From contig NC_079492.1 in NCBI RefSeq assembly GCF_020520425.1, positions 138,636,361 to 138,700,360 on the forward strand: DNA of 64,000 bases. Reading direction: 5' to 3'. Under the pieces are notes generated by a model. It made no database searches. It was not told where the DNA came from and saw only the letters and a program-made list of their open reading frames with translations. Position 1 is the stretch's first letter. Every line of letters starts with the position of its first letter. Made by a program: the position numbers and the translations under genes. Of the stretch, positions 1 through 9,829 are shown piece after piece. Source of the DNA: Spinacia oleracea (taxonomy: Eukaryota; Streptophyta; Magnoliopsida; Caryophyllales; Amaranthaceae).

Positions 1-1
1 A

Positions 2-1117
2 TATGTACTGTGCTTCTCCTAGATCCTTCATCGAAAAACATTTCCCAAGCCAAATCTTGACAGAGTTCAACATAGGAATGTCATTTCCGATAAGCAATAT
101 GTCGTCGACATATAATACTAGGAAAGCAATTTTGCTCCCACTGACCTTCTTGTATACACAAGATTCGTCCGCGTTCTTGATGAAACCAAAGTCACTGACT
201 GCTTCATCAAAACGTATATTCCAGCTCCTGGATGCCTGCTTCAATCCGTAGATTGACTTATTTAGCTTGCATACCTTTTTAGCATTCTTTGGATCCTCAA
301 AACCTTCAGGATGTGTCATAAACACAGTTTCTGTTAAAACGCCGTTTAAGAAAGCGGTTTTGACATCCATCTGCCATATTTCGTAATCGTAATATGCAGC
401 GATTGCTAACATTATTCGAATAGACTTTAGCATTGCAACTGGTGAAAAGGTTTCATCATAATCCACACCGTGGACTTGCCTGTAACCTTTTGCAACCAAT
501 CTAGCTTTGAAAACTTCAAGTTTCCCATCCTTGTCCTTTTTCAGTTTGAAAACCCATTTGCTTCCAATGGCTTGGTAGCCATCTGGCAAATCGACCAAAT
601 CCCATACTTGGTTTTCAGACATGGAGTCTAATTCAGATTGCATGGCTTCTTGCCATTGCTTGGAGCTAGGGCTCGTCATAGCTTGTTTGTAAGTCGCAGG
701 TTCATCACTTTCAAGTAATAGAACGTCATAGCTCTTGTTCGTCAAAATACCTAAGTACCTTTCCGGTTGAGATCTATATCTTTGCGATCTACGCGGGGTA
801 ACATTTCTAGATTGACCATGATTCTCACCAGATTCTTCTAAAGATTTCTGAGTTTCATCCTGAATGTCATCTTGAGCATTCTCTAGAGTTTGTTGTTCGA
901 CTCGAATTTCTTCGAGGTCTACTTTTCTCCCACTTGTCATTTTGGAAATGTGATCTTTCTCCAAAAAGACACCATCTCGAGCAACAAATACCTTGTTCTC
1001 AGATGTATTGTAGAAGTAATACCCCTTTGTTTCCTTTGGATAGCCCACAAGGATACATTTGTCAGATTTTGGATGAAGTTTGTCTGAAATTAATCGTTTG
1101 ACGTATACTTCACATCC
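2..1117 (-). pseudogene. copia reverse transcriptase portion downstream of the TAG (partial)
   Basis: Reading on in the same minus-strand frame past the TAG, the translation stays open to the window edge. It gives the integrase C-terminus (GCEVYVKRLISDKLHPKSD...), a variable linker, and then the copia reverse transcriptase: NQVWDLVDLPDGYQAIGSKW, FKARLVAKGYRQVHGVDY, WQMDVKTAFLNG, SIYGLKQASRSW and the catalytic YVDD box (plus-strand bases about 85-125). The fragment ends just after MKDLGEAQY, before RNase H. Apart from the one nonsense codon the frame looks undamaged, suggesting a fairly young copy. It is called a pseudogene only because translation from the Gag start would end at 1118. Confidence 0.85.
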
Positions 1118-3088
1118 CTAAATCTTAAGAAAAGACACATTTGGAGGCTTTCCAAACCATAATTCGTATGGAGTCTTTTCGACAGCTTTAGACGGAGCTC
1201 TATTTATAGTGAGTGCAGCTGTATTTAGTGCATGTCCCCAAAATTCTAATGGAAGTTCGGCCTGACCCATCATTGACCTGACCATGTCTAGCAAGGTTCT
1301 GTTCCTCCGTTCTGACACACCGTTCCATTGTGGTGTTCCAGGAGGAGTCAATTCTGATAGAATTCCACATTCTTTCAGATGGTCATCAAATTCATAGCTC
1401 AGATATTCACCGCCTCTATCAGACCGCAGTGCCTTAATCTTCTTGCCTAATTGATTTTCTACTTCACTCTGAAATTCCTTGAATTTGTCAAAGGATTCAG
1501 ACTTATGCTTCATTAGGTAGACATAACCATACCTACTGAAGTCATCAGTGAAAGTGATAAAGTAGCTGAAACCACCTCTAGCATTTGTACTCATTGGTCC
1601 ACATACATCTGTATGGATTAAACCCAATAGTTCATTTGCTCTTTCTCCAACTTTAGAGAAAGGTTGCTTTGTCATTTTTCCAAGTAAACATGATTCGCAT
1701 TTACCATAATCCTCTAAGTCAAATGGTTCTAGAATTCCTTCCTTTTGAAGTCTTTCTAAGCGTTTCAAGTTTATATGGCCTAATCGACAATGCCACAGAT
1801 AGGTGAGATCTGAATCATCCTTTTTGGCCTTTTTGGTATTTATGTTATATACTTGTTTGTCGTGATCTAATAAATAAAGTCCATTGACTAATCTAGCAGA
1901 TCCATAAAACATCTCTTTAAAATAAAACGAACAACTATTGTCTTTTATTAAAAAGGAAAATCCCTTAGCATCTAAGCAAGAAACTGAAATGATGTTTTTA
2001 GTAAGACTTGGAACATGGAAACATTCTTCCAGTTCCAAAACTAGCCCGGAGGGCAACGACAAATAGTAAGTTCCTACAGCTAATGCAGCAATCCGTGCTC
2101 CATTTCCCACTCGTAGGTCGACTTCACCCTTGCTTAACTTTCTACTTCTTCTTAGTCCCTGTGGATTGGAACATAAGTGTGAGCCACAACCTGTATCTAA
2201 TACCCAAGAAGTTGAATTAGCAAGTATACAGTCTATAACGAAAATACCTGAAGATGGAACGACTGTTCCGTTCTTCTGATCTTCCTTTAGCTTCAAGCAA
2301 TCTCTCTTCCAATGCCCCTTCTTCTTGCAGTAGAAGCATTCGGATTCAGAAGTGTGTTGACTGACCTTCCTCTTTGCAGATTTGGCGCCAGTTTGCTTAG
2401 TTGGGTTGGCCTTGTTGCCACCTTTCTTAGCATTCCTCTTCTTTCCAGATTTCTTGAACTTGCCCCCACGCACCATAAGCACATCCTGCTTATCACTTTT
2501 GAGCGTCTTTTCAGCGGTCTTCAGCATACCGTGAAGCTCAGTGAGCGTTTTGTCCAGACTATTCATACTGTAGTTCAGTTTGAACTGATCATACCCGCTA
2601 TGAAGAGAATGGAGGATGGTGTCTATAGCCATTTCCTGAGAAAATTGCTGATCCAGCCGACTCATATTCTCAATGAGTCCAATCATTTTGAGAACATGTG
2701 GACTTACGGGCTCGCCTTTCTTAAGCTTGGTCTCAAGAATTTGCCTATGAGTCTCGAATCTTTCGACTCGAGCCAGATCTTGGAACATGTTCTTCAACTC
2801 ACTGATGATTGTGAAAGCATCTGAGTTGATGAACGTTTTCTGCAGATCCGCACTCATGGTGGCGAGCATTAGACATTTCACATCCTTGTTGGCATCAATC
2901 CAACGATTGAGGGCTGCCTGAGTGACCCCGTCGCCTGCAGCTTCGGGCATCGCCTCATCCAGGACATACTCCTTTTCTTCCTGCATAAGAACTATTTGCA
3001 AGTTCCTTTGCCAGTCAAGGAAGTTTTTCCCGTTCAACTTCTCCTTTTCGAGAATTGATCGAATGTTGAATGAATTGTTGTTTGCCAT
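1118..3088 (-). CDS. copia Gag-protease-integrase polyprotein, ended by an internal TAG
   Basis: The start is taken at 3088 (MANNNSFNIR...), a typical copia Gag opening; the frame extends 31 codons further upstream with unrelated hydrophobic sequence. From that start: Gag to about residue 240; a CCHC zinc knuckle near 250 (CFYCKKKGHWKRDC, fitting CX2CX4HX4C); an aspartic protease motif near 293 (VLDTGCGSHLC); the integrase HHCC domain from about 430; and the integrase core Asp near 493 (HTDVCGP), Asp near 555 (RSDRGGEY) and Glu near 590 (GVSERRN). The frame stops at TAG (1118-1120), where related polyproteins have Trp in the LKxWGC motif, and reopens directly in the same frame. The stop is therefore probably a single TGG-to-TAG change and not a natural end. 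The protein would form virus-like particles, mature itself and integrate cDNA. Confidence 0.9.
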   Translation of the reverse strand: MANNNSFNIRSILEKEKLNGKNFLDWQRNLQIVLMQEEKEYVLDEAMPEAAGDGVTQAALNRWIDANKDVKCLMLATMSADLQKTFINSDAFTIISELKNMFQDLARVERFETHRQILETKLKKGEPVSPHVLKMIGLIENMSRLDQQFSQEMAIDTILHSLHSGYDQFKLNYSMNSLDKTLTELHGMLKTAEKTLKSDKQDVLMVRGGKFKKSGKKRNAKKGGNKANPTKQTGAKSAKRKVSQHTSESECFYCKKKGHWKRDCLKLKEDQKNGTVVPSSGIFVIDCILANSTSWVLDTGCGSHLCSNPQGLRRSRKLSKGEVDLRVGNGARIAALAVGTYYLSLPSGLVLELEECFHVPSLTKNIISVSCLDAKGFSFLIKDNSCSFYFKEMFYGSARLVNGLYLLDHDKQVYNINTKKAKKDDSDLTYLWHCRLGHINLKRLERLQKEGILEPFDLEDYGKCESCLLGKMTKQPFSKVGERANELLGLIHTDVCGPMSTNARGGFSYFITFTDDFSRYGYVYLMKHKSESFDKFKEFQSEVENQLGKKIKALRSDRGGEYLSYEFDDHLKECGILSELTPPGTPQWNGVSERRNRTLLDMVRSMMGQAELPLEFWGHALNTAALTINRAPSKAVEKTPYELWFGKPPNVSFLKI

Positions 3089-5877
3089 ATTAAAAACTAC
3101 AATTGAAAAGAATAAACAAATAAATAACCATTCACAGTTTCTCTTAATAAACTTAAATTCTAGCATACATGCATAATTCAATGTTTATTAAGCATTTTAT
3201 TCAAGTTATGTGTTCCGGCAGGTGTGAATAAAATGATTCCAAGATCCTAAAATCATTGAAGAACTAAGCACAGTTTGTCGACTTAATCCTAGAACATCTT
3301 AGGTAAGCAAAAGCCTTTTGCTAATAGTCTAGAAACTATTCTTGGTTGATAGGTACGTCTAAGAACTTATTAGGTAAACCTATCGAATTTGCCACGACAT
3401 AAAAGGACTCCTTACTTATATCGTTGAGTTTCACCAAAACTAACATGTACTCACAATTATTTGTGTACCTTGCCCCTTTAGGACCAATAAGTAACACCTC
3501 GCTGAGCGAAAACTATTACTAGATTGATGTAAAGGATATCCAAGCAAGTGTATATTTTGGCATGGCACCTTTTAACTCAATTTTTAAGTTTAGAACTTAA
3601 GGCTCTTACTATGTTGGTTAGATTTTAAGTGAACTAAAATCCTTAATCATGCAACATAATCAAGCTTTTGATCTCATGCATTTTAAGACATATTTAAAAC
3701 AATAAATAACTTAAAACATGCATAAGATAAATGTGATCTAGTATGGCCCGACTTCATCTTGAAGCTTTGACTTCAAAGTCCGTCTTGAAAATCTCCGTGG
3801 GAGGTTCCATTTTCTTCAAATAGGATAAGTTATAACTAATTACAACTATTTGATGGTACGCAGACCATATTTGAATTGAAAAATAACTTTGGTACTTTAG
3901 ACCAATTACATTCAAATTAATGGTACGCAGACCATATTTTCTATCCTATTTGGGCCATACTAGTCACTTCATAACCTGCAAAACAGTACATATACAATAT
4001 ATACCATTCACCCATTCATTATCATGAATGGCCCACATAGCTGGTTAGTAAAACACATTATGCATCACGTAAACATTTGCAGCAATTAATCAAGGGCACC
4101 AATAATCTACCAATTATTCAGTCCTTATTAATTCTAATCAAGTTGTTTTAACCTTAAGGATTTGTAGACGTAATCAAGAGTTTATGACTAAAAGCGCTCC
4201 CACTTAAACCAATAAATTTATATGCTTTACTAATTTTAAACATAAAAATGTATTTCTAGTCCAACCGGAAACATACAAATTTAATTAAAATTTAAAGCTC
4301 ATATCAATTTATAATTGAATCCAAAAAGTTTAATTTAATTTCAGTCGTATTTAAATTAATTCATGATTTTAATTTTAGTAAAATAATTAGAATAAATAAC
4401 ATTTATTATAATTACAATATTCAAAATTAAAATCCAAGAAAATAATTTAAATTATTAATTTTAAAATTAATTAAAATTACGTGAACTGAAATTTTCAAAT
4501 TAAACATTCAAAACGATCTTTAATCGTAACGCAAACACCCTACGCGTTGCACGCCCATGGGCCGCACGCACACAGCCATTGCTGGCCATGTGCGCGCAGC
4601 CCATGCGTTCGTCGCATAGCTGCTGCATCCCCATCGCAAGCCTCCGCACGCATTGGTGCTCGCTGCGCGCGCCAGCGCTCATCGCACGCGAGCTATCGCT
4701 CGCAGTGCGCGCGCGACATCGCTCGCTGGGCGCGCGAGCCATCGCTCGCTGGGCGCGCGACATCGCTCGCTGGGCGCGCGACATCGCTCGCTGGGCGGGC
4801 GACATCGCTCGCTGTGCGCGCGAGCAATGCTGGGCGCAGCGCTCGTGGCACGCGAGCTTGCGCTCGCTGCGCGCGAGGCTGCGCGCTCTTGTGCGAGGCA
4901 GCGCGCGTTGTGGCGCAGCTCGCTTGCTGCCCACACGCGACTGCCTTGGCTCGCCCTTCGCCCATGCCCATTCGTCCATTGCTCGTGGCACACGACACAA
5001 GGCAGGGCTGCTGCCTTGTGCTCGTGCACTACGCCCTTGCTCATTGCATTCGTGCCGCACGGGCGACGAGCTCCCTTGCTCGTCGTCGCATGCCCGCATT
5101 ATACAACACCCCTTAAGGGTAACACGAAGCGTCCATTGCTTCGTGCGTGCAAGTTTTATGAACGAATCGCATAAAAATTTAAAATTTATATTTAAAATTA
5201 ATGACAAATTAATAAATAATATTAATTTCATAATTTTAGGGCGAAAAATCGAAAATTTATTATCCAATTGATTTCCGATTGTTATGGATTCAAGTCTAGG
5301 TCATAAAAAATTTAAAATTTATCATAAATTTACAATTTTTTATGGTGGTTTTTAATCATAGGTTTCTAATTAAATTACAATTAATTATGAAAATCAAATT
5401 AATTCTAAATTATTCTAATTTTCAACAAATTAATCATAATTACAAATTAGATTGCATAATTAACAAGACTAGGCATTCAAACTTGTTAAACATATGCAGT
5501 AGGTCAATCAAAAAATCAAGATTTATCAACAAGAATCGCAAATATTTAATTTAACATCTTAAATTTACGAAATTTTGCATTCGAAAAACTAAAACCTTCG
5601 AAAAGTCATAGTTAAGCTTCGAATTTGAGAATTCTGGGTTCGGCAGAAAAATATTATTTTTGTCAAAATTTTAGAATGCCTTTTACATGCGGAATTGACA
5701 CAAAAATCACTCAATTCGGATGAGTAACGAAGAAACTGCCGAAAAACTGCGTACGTATAATTAAATAAACGCAATTTGCAATTAATTAACAATTACGAAA
5801 ATTAATCACCCCTTTTAATTCTTGCAAATTTGTAATATTTAACCATGTTCATGCAATTTAGATTATGAAAATAATAA
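3089..5877 (-). other. untranslated leader of the copia element with a GC-rich tandem-repeat island
   Basis: There is no coding similarity between the primer binding site and gag. Most of the leader is strongly AT-rich. A sharply bounded GC-rich block at about 4545-5115 holds roughly 21-base units reading GCGCGCGACATCGCTCGCTGG, about five in a row at 4711-4830. Because the block lacks AT, several frames are open by chance on both strands (for example Arg/Ala/Ser-rich frames at 4500-5271); none resembles a protein. A short duplicated phrase, TGGTACGCAGACCATATTT, occurs at about 3853 and 3922. Confidence 0.7.
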
Positions 5878-5892
5878 GGGGCTCTGATACCA
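5878..5892 (-). other. primer binding site (initiator tRNA-Met type)
   Basis: The minus strand reads TGGTATCAGAGCCCC immediately inside the 5' LTR. This matches the 3' end of plant initiator methionine tRNA, the usual primer for copia minus-strand cDNA synthesis, and it fixes element orientation and the inner LTR boundary. Confidence 0.93.
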
Positions 5893-5893
5893 C

Positions 5894-7308
5894 TGTTAGG
5901 TTATGATACATATGACATTACATAGATCATGCGGAAACAACCATTAACCCAGGACAACATATTATTTACACATAATCATATAGCATAATTTAGATGCATA
6001 CTCTTTGTTGCGTGCCCTCCCTAGCTGCGCCCGAACCGAACAAGAACAAGTCTTTAGGACTCCAAGTGTCGTCCCTCCGTAGATAGTCCACAGCACGTCC
6101 GGATCCGCCTTAAGATTGACCAACTAGAATCGCCCTTAAGGTACTAGAAAATTTCGGCACTTTTATGAGCAAGATGTGTGTTTTAATTTTCTCTCAAAAA
6201 CTCACTTTTTGAATACTTTTAAACTTGTTATAAATTGTGAGCCCTAGCCTCATATTTATAGGGGTATGGAAAGGGAATCGAAATCCTATTCAGATACAAA
6301 TTAATTAAACCTAGAATCCTACAAGAACTCTAATTTAATTAATTTATCAAATAGAATTAGGAATTTAATCATTAACCGAACTCTGCATGTTTTAGGAAAC
6401 GTGCACGAACACAAACACTTGCACACACACGCACGGCAGCCACGATGGGCCCCCATGCGTGCGTGCGAGCAGCAGCCCACGCAGCGCCCGCGCGCGCTGC
6501 GCGCTGCGCTTGCTGTGCGCGCTGTGCGCGCTGCGCAGCCTGCTGGGCCTGGCCTTGCGCTGGGCCTGGCGTGGCTGTTTGTGCGGCGCGCTTGGCTTGC
6601 TGGGCGATGGCCTGGCTTCGTGCTGGGCCTCGTCCGGCAGGCCTCGTCCGATGCTTATTCGTACGATGCGCTTCCGATTAAATTTTCCGATTCCGGAATT
6701 CATTTCCGATACGAACAATATTTAACATTTCCGATTCCGGAATTAATTTCCGTTTCGAACAAATATTTAATATTTCCGTTTCCGGAATTATTTTCCGATT
6801 CCGGTAATATTTCCGATTCTGACAATATTTCCGTTTCCGGCAATATTTCCGATTCTGGCAATATTTCCATTTCCGATAATATTTTCCGATACGTACCATG
6901 TTTCCGTTTCCGGCAACATCTACGACTTGGATAATATTTATATTTCCGATACGATCCATATTTCCGTTTCCGGCAATATCATCGTTTCCGGAGTATTCAT
7001 TTCTTGCCTGTGACGATCTTAGCTCCCACTGAAACCAAGATCCGTCGGTTCCGAATATTCATAGATGGAGTATTTAATGCCATTAAATACTTGATCCGTT
7101 TACGTACTATTTGTGTGACCCTACGGGTTCAGTCAAGAGTAAGCTGTGGATTAATATCATTAATTCCACTTGAACTGAAGCGGCCTCTAGCTAGGCATTC
7201 AGCTCACTTGATCTCACTGAATTATTAACTTGTTAATTAATACTGAACCGCATTTATTAGACTTAACATAGAATGCATACTTGGACCAAGGGCATTATTT
7301 CCTTCACA
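5894..7308 (-). repeat. 5' LTR of the truncated copia element
   Basis: Bounded by TGT...ACA ends: the plus strand starts TGTTAGGTTATG at 5894 and ends CCTTCACA at 7308, giving 1415 bp. The inner edge lies one base from the primer binding site. The LTR contains a GC-rich block (about 6430-6655) and a long run of degenerate CCG-containing tandem repeats (about 6672-7000). On the minus strand the outer edge reads TGTGAAGGAAATAATGCCC. The partner 3' LTR is not in the window. Confidence 0.88.
6672..7000 (-). repeat. degenerate tandem repeats inside the LTR
   Basis: On the plus strand, variants of TTTCCGATTCCGGAATATT and TTTCCGTTTCCGGCAATAT recur about every 23-25 bases, roughly a dozen times. They lie in the LTR segment that should contain the U3 promoter/enhancer (on the minus strand, near the start of the element). 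Repeated short units in U3 are known enhancer-like features in plant LTRs; that role here is inference. Confidence 0.75.
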
Positions 7309-8060
7309 CACCACCTGCATAAGAATTGTTAGCACCCTTAACAAGAAAACGATATGCAACAATTTGGTAAGCATAACCAATAAAAATACAATCAACTGTT
7401 TTGGGACTAATCTTGTCCCTCTTGAAGCTGAGTATGACCACCTTTAATTTGCTTGACATCCCCACACTTTCAGGTAACTTAGGTTAAATGCACGACCCTT
7501 TCATATTTTATATGGAGTCTTGTCTAACTTCTTGTGAGTTACCCTGTTCAAAAAACGACAAGCAGATAAGATAGACTTCCCCCACGTATTATCCGAAAAC
7601 CCAGAACTAATAAGCATATAATTCATCATGTTCTGTTCTTCCTTTAAGCAAATCCTGTTCTGCTCGGATGTGTAGGGAGTTGTTGTCTCATGAATGATTC
7701 CATTATATTATGCTCACAAAATGCCTTATGAGTGTTAGGGTCATACTAACCACCCTTATCACTCCTAAATCTCTTGATCTTTCTATCAAGTTGGCCGGTT
7801 TTCCACTTCTGCCTTGTATTTTAGGAACATTTCCTCAGCTTCATCTTTTGACTTGAGAAGATAAACCATGGTAAATGTCGAGTAGTCATCAACAAAAGTA
7901 ATATAATGCCTTTTACCACCCATGCTCTCATAACTTTTTAAATCCTCCAAGTCACTATGAACAAGCTCTAGTACTTCAGTTGAATCAGTTTAATCAGCTC
8001 TACCCTTTCATATTAATCCAACATTTTGAGCTTCTACAATATCTAGGGCCTCTAGGCTCT
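7309..8060 (-). pseudogene. relic of an older copia element (integrase C-terminal region)
   Basis: Minus-strand translation in shifting frames gives recognisable copia fragments: YLKVWGCQA, then VVIPSFKRDKISPKTVDCIFIGYA (read as two adjoining pieces), ending in FLVKGANNSY beside the LTR of the younger element. Further right, the plus strand matches the reverse of integrase core text (SDKGGEY-like and EQNRICL-like segments at about 7620-7800). Stops and frameshifts are frequent. The relic is cut at 7308 by the LTR, consistent with nested insertion. Confidence 0.72.
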
Positions 8061-9271
8061 TAATTTGACTTCATTGTCAAATGCCAATATTTGGACTTAA
8101 AATGCTACTCCATTAATGTTTCCAAACACGAAGCTTATATGAATAGTGTACATAATCCAATTGTGTCATTTACATAAGAACAGAGGAAGTATAAGAACTT
8201 ACACTGATATCTAGAGCCTCTAGGCTCTAGGCTCTTTCAAAGTAGGAGCCGGCCCGTGGAGACTAATTTGACTCAAGTGGTTATAAAACCGTATTTGGAA
8301 ATGGAATTTCATATAGACTAGGTACGTGGGTGAAAATTATGGTTGACGATTTTGTGATCCTAACAACCAAAAGGTTATTCGTCATTTTTATATATATATA
8401 CTATGAGCTTTGATGAATCATTCTTTAGTATCGCTCTCAGTTCTCAGTATCTTTATAACTTTGAAAACCATAAGATTTATGTAGAATCATTATACAGAGT
8501 AAAAAATTAGCATTACTCATAGTTTATTTTGAAAAATGACAATATTAAAAAATTGAAACCTACATGGTATATTTTGATAGTTTTCATCAAAATAAAAAAA
8601 AAACTGAAAATAAAAATTGATAATGAACCGGACGTAATCAACTAATCATGTACTTCCGTCGATCATGTCCAAGCCGTATGAGATTTTTTCAGGCCAAAAC
8701 ACATCTCAATATGATGGTTGATTATATAAGGTGGTCCAATCCAAATTCAGTTTCACTCAATTATTATCCACTATCACGATTTGGGCTGAGTAATAATATG
8801 GGAGCATAGTCCCATCTGCATTTCAGTCCCATGTGTATAATTTCAGTGTTTCCGGTCCATGAAGGCAATCTAACACAAGTTGACAACTGCCCATGAAACC
8901 AAATCATAAGTCTTGAGTGATTACTGAAGTATGTCTCAACAAATTTTAATTTTCTACTCATTAATTTTTTTCGTTTTGGCCCATGACCCACCAACTTCTT
9001 ATTGGTATTATGGCGTTTTTGCTTGATTATTCAGTATGCTTATTGCTTAATTCATGCTCTACCTGCTCAATTACACTCATATTTTTCACTGTGAGCTTAT
9101 AGTTATCCCTGTTTATGTCAACGTAAAACCCAAACCCACCACCAACTACTATAGGACACGTGTATGTGACATACCTTGTTTATGTCAACGTTAAAAAAAA
9201 GCCCAAGAACTTTATTCAGTAACATAATTGAGCTTACATAGGTTTCTCAAATGGTAATATGGCTATGGAGT
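8061..9271. other. intergenic, no gene seen
   Basis: AT-rich sequence. A short phrase GCCTCTAGGCTCT occurs at about 8045 and again at 8215-8240 with small changes. The 76-residue minus-strand frame at 8764-8994 has no recognisable features and is treated as chance. Confidence 0.5.
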
Positions 9272-9441
9272 AACCAATTGTCTGTTGGTTAAGTGGTGAT
9301 TGGGGCTGAACTTGGTAGGGAGGACTCGTGTTTGATACCCGCAACAACAATTGGGAGGGGACTGAAACCTATCCACCCATAACTCTCCCCGAATTCGGAT
9401 TAGCCCTAAAGGTGAATCGGGTGCTAACGAAAAAAAAAATT
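9272..9441 (+). mobile_element. tRNA-derived SINE, family A, copy 1
   Basis: The head has an A-box-like segment (TGGTTAAGTGGTGATTGGGG) and a B-box-like segment (GTTTGATACC) about 35 bases apart, as in RNA polymerase III promoters of tRNA origin. The tail ends in an A run (about 9430-9439). It is flanked by a 12-bp target duplication TGGCTATGGAGT (9260-9271 and 9442-9453). Two further copies occur at 43980-44146 (minus) and 50851-51028 (plus), all beginning ACCAATTGTCTGTTGGTT or its variant. Confidence 0.88.
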
Positions 9442-9453
9442 TGGCTATGGAGT

Positions 9454-9777
9454 GACCACAATTGAGTTATTCAAGTATCCAATCTGTTACGGCAAAAAGA
9501 GTGACCACATTACCTTAAATCCAAAACAATTAAAGAAAACCATCCAAATTCCAAAATAAGAGCATAATTATTACGTACATAATAGCCCACCCAAAACCTT
9601 TTTCCATACAAAAATCACTTTCTCCATTAAATTTTTTATTAAAAAAAAAACAATTTTAATAAATACTCCCCTTCTAAAATTGCCCAATGTCATCATGTTC
9701 TTCGCCTGAATTCCCTCAAAACATTTCCTTCTCCCCAAATTATTTCTCCTTTTTTTAATCCTCCCTCTCTAATTCCG
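9454..9777 (+). promoter_or_regulatory. presumed promoter and leader of the BTB gene
   Basis: A CT-rich stretch (about 9700-9775) precedes the start codon, as is common in plant 5' leaders. No certain TATA box can be picked from the AT-rich background. The SINE copy 1 lies only about 390 bases upstream of the start codon. Confidence 0.35.
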
Positions 9778-9803
9778 ATGCCCTAGAAATAATGTCAGTT
9801 TAA
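9778..9803 (+). promoter_or_regulatory. two minimal upstream ORFs before the BTB start
   Basis: ATG CCC TAG at 9778-9786 and ATG TCA GTT TAA at 9792-9803 lie within 55 bases of the main ATG at 9830. If they are in the transcript, such two- and three-codon uORFs could reduce initiation at the main start. Their presence in mRNA depends on the transcription start, which is not known. Confidence 0.5.
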
Positions 9804-9829
9804 AATCCCCCAAATCCACAATTATTCTG

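Larger units (their letters stand above)
1..7308 (-). mobile_element. Ty1/copia LTR retrotransposon, truncated by the left window edge
   Basis: On the minus strand the order is 5' LTR (5894-7308), primer binding site (5878-5892), a 2.8-kb untranslated leader, then gag-protease-integrase-reverse transcriptase running off the window at base 1. Integrase upstream of reverse transcriptase defines the copia superfamily. The 3' LTR lies outside the window, so age cannot be estimated from LTR divergence. The long LTR and very long leader mark a large element unlike the compact copia at 35189. It abuts an older copia relic at 7309, so it probably inserted into it. The lineage within copia is not certain. 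Confidence 0.93.

Noticed and set aside
4500-5271. Several long overlapping ORFs on both strands (up to 255 codons) in a GC-rich block
   Set aside because: They are Arg/Ala/Ser-rich repeats produced by a GC-rich tandem array in the leader of a copia element; all frames are open at once and none resembles a protein.
6392-6959. ORFs on both strands inside the copia LTR
   Set aside because: They lie within an LTR and follow its GC-rich block and CCG repeats; no protein family features.
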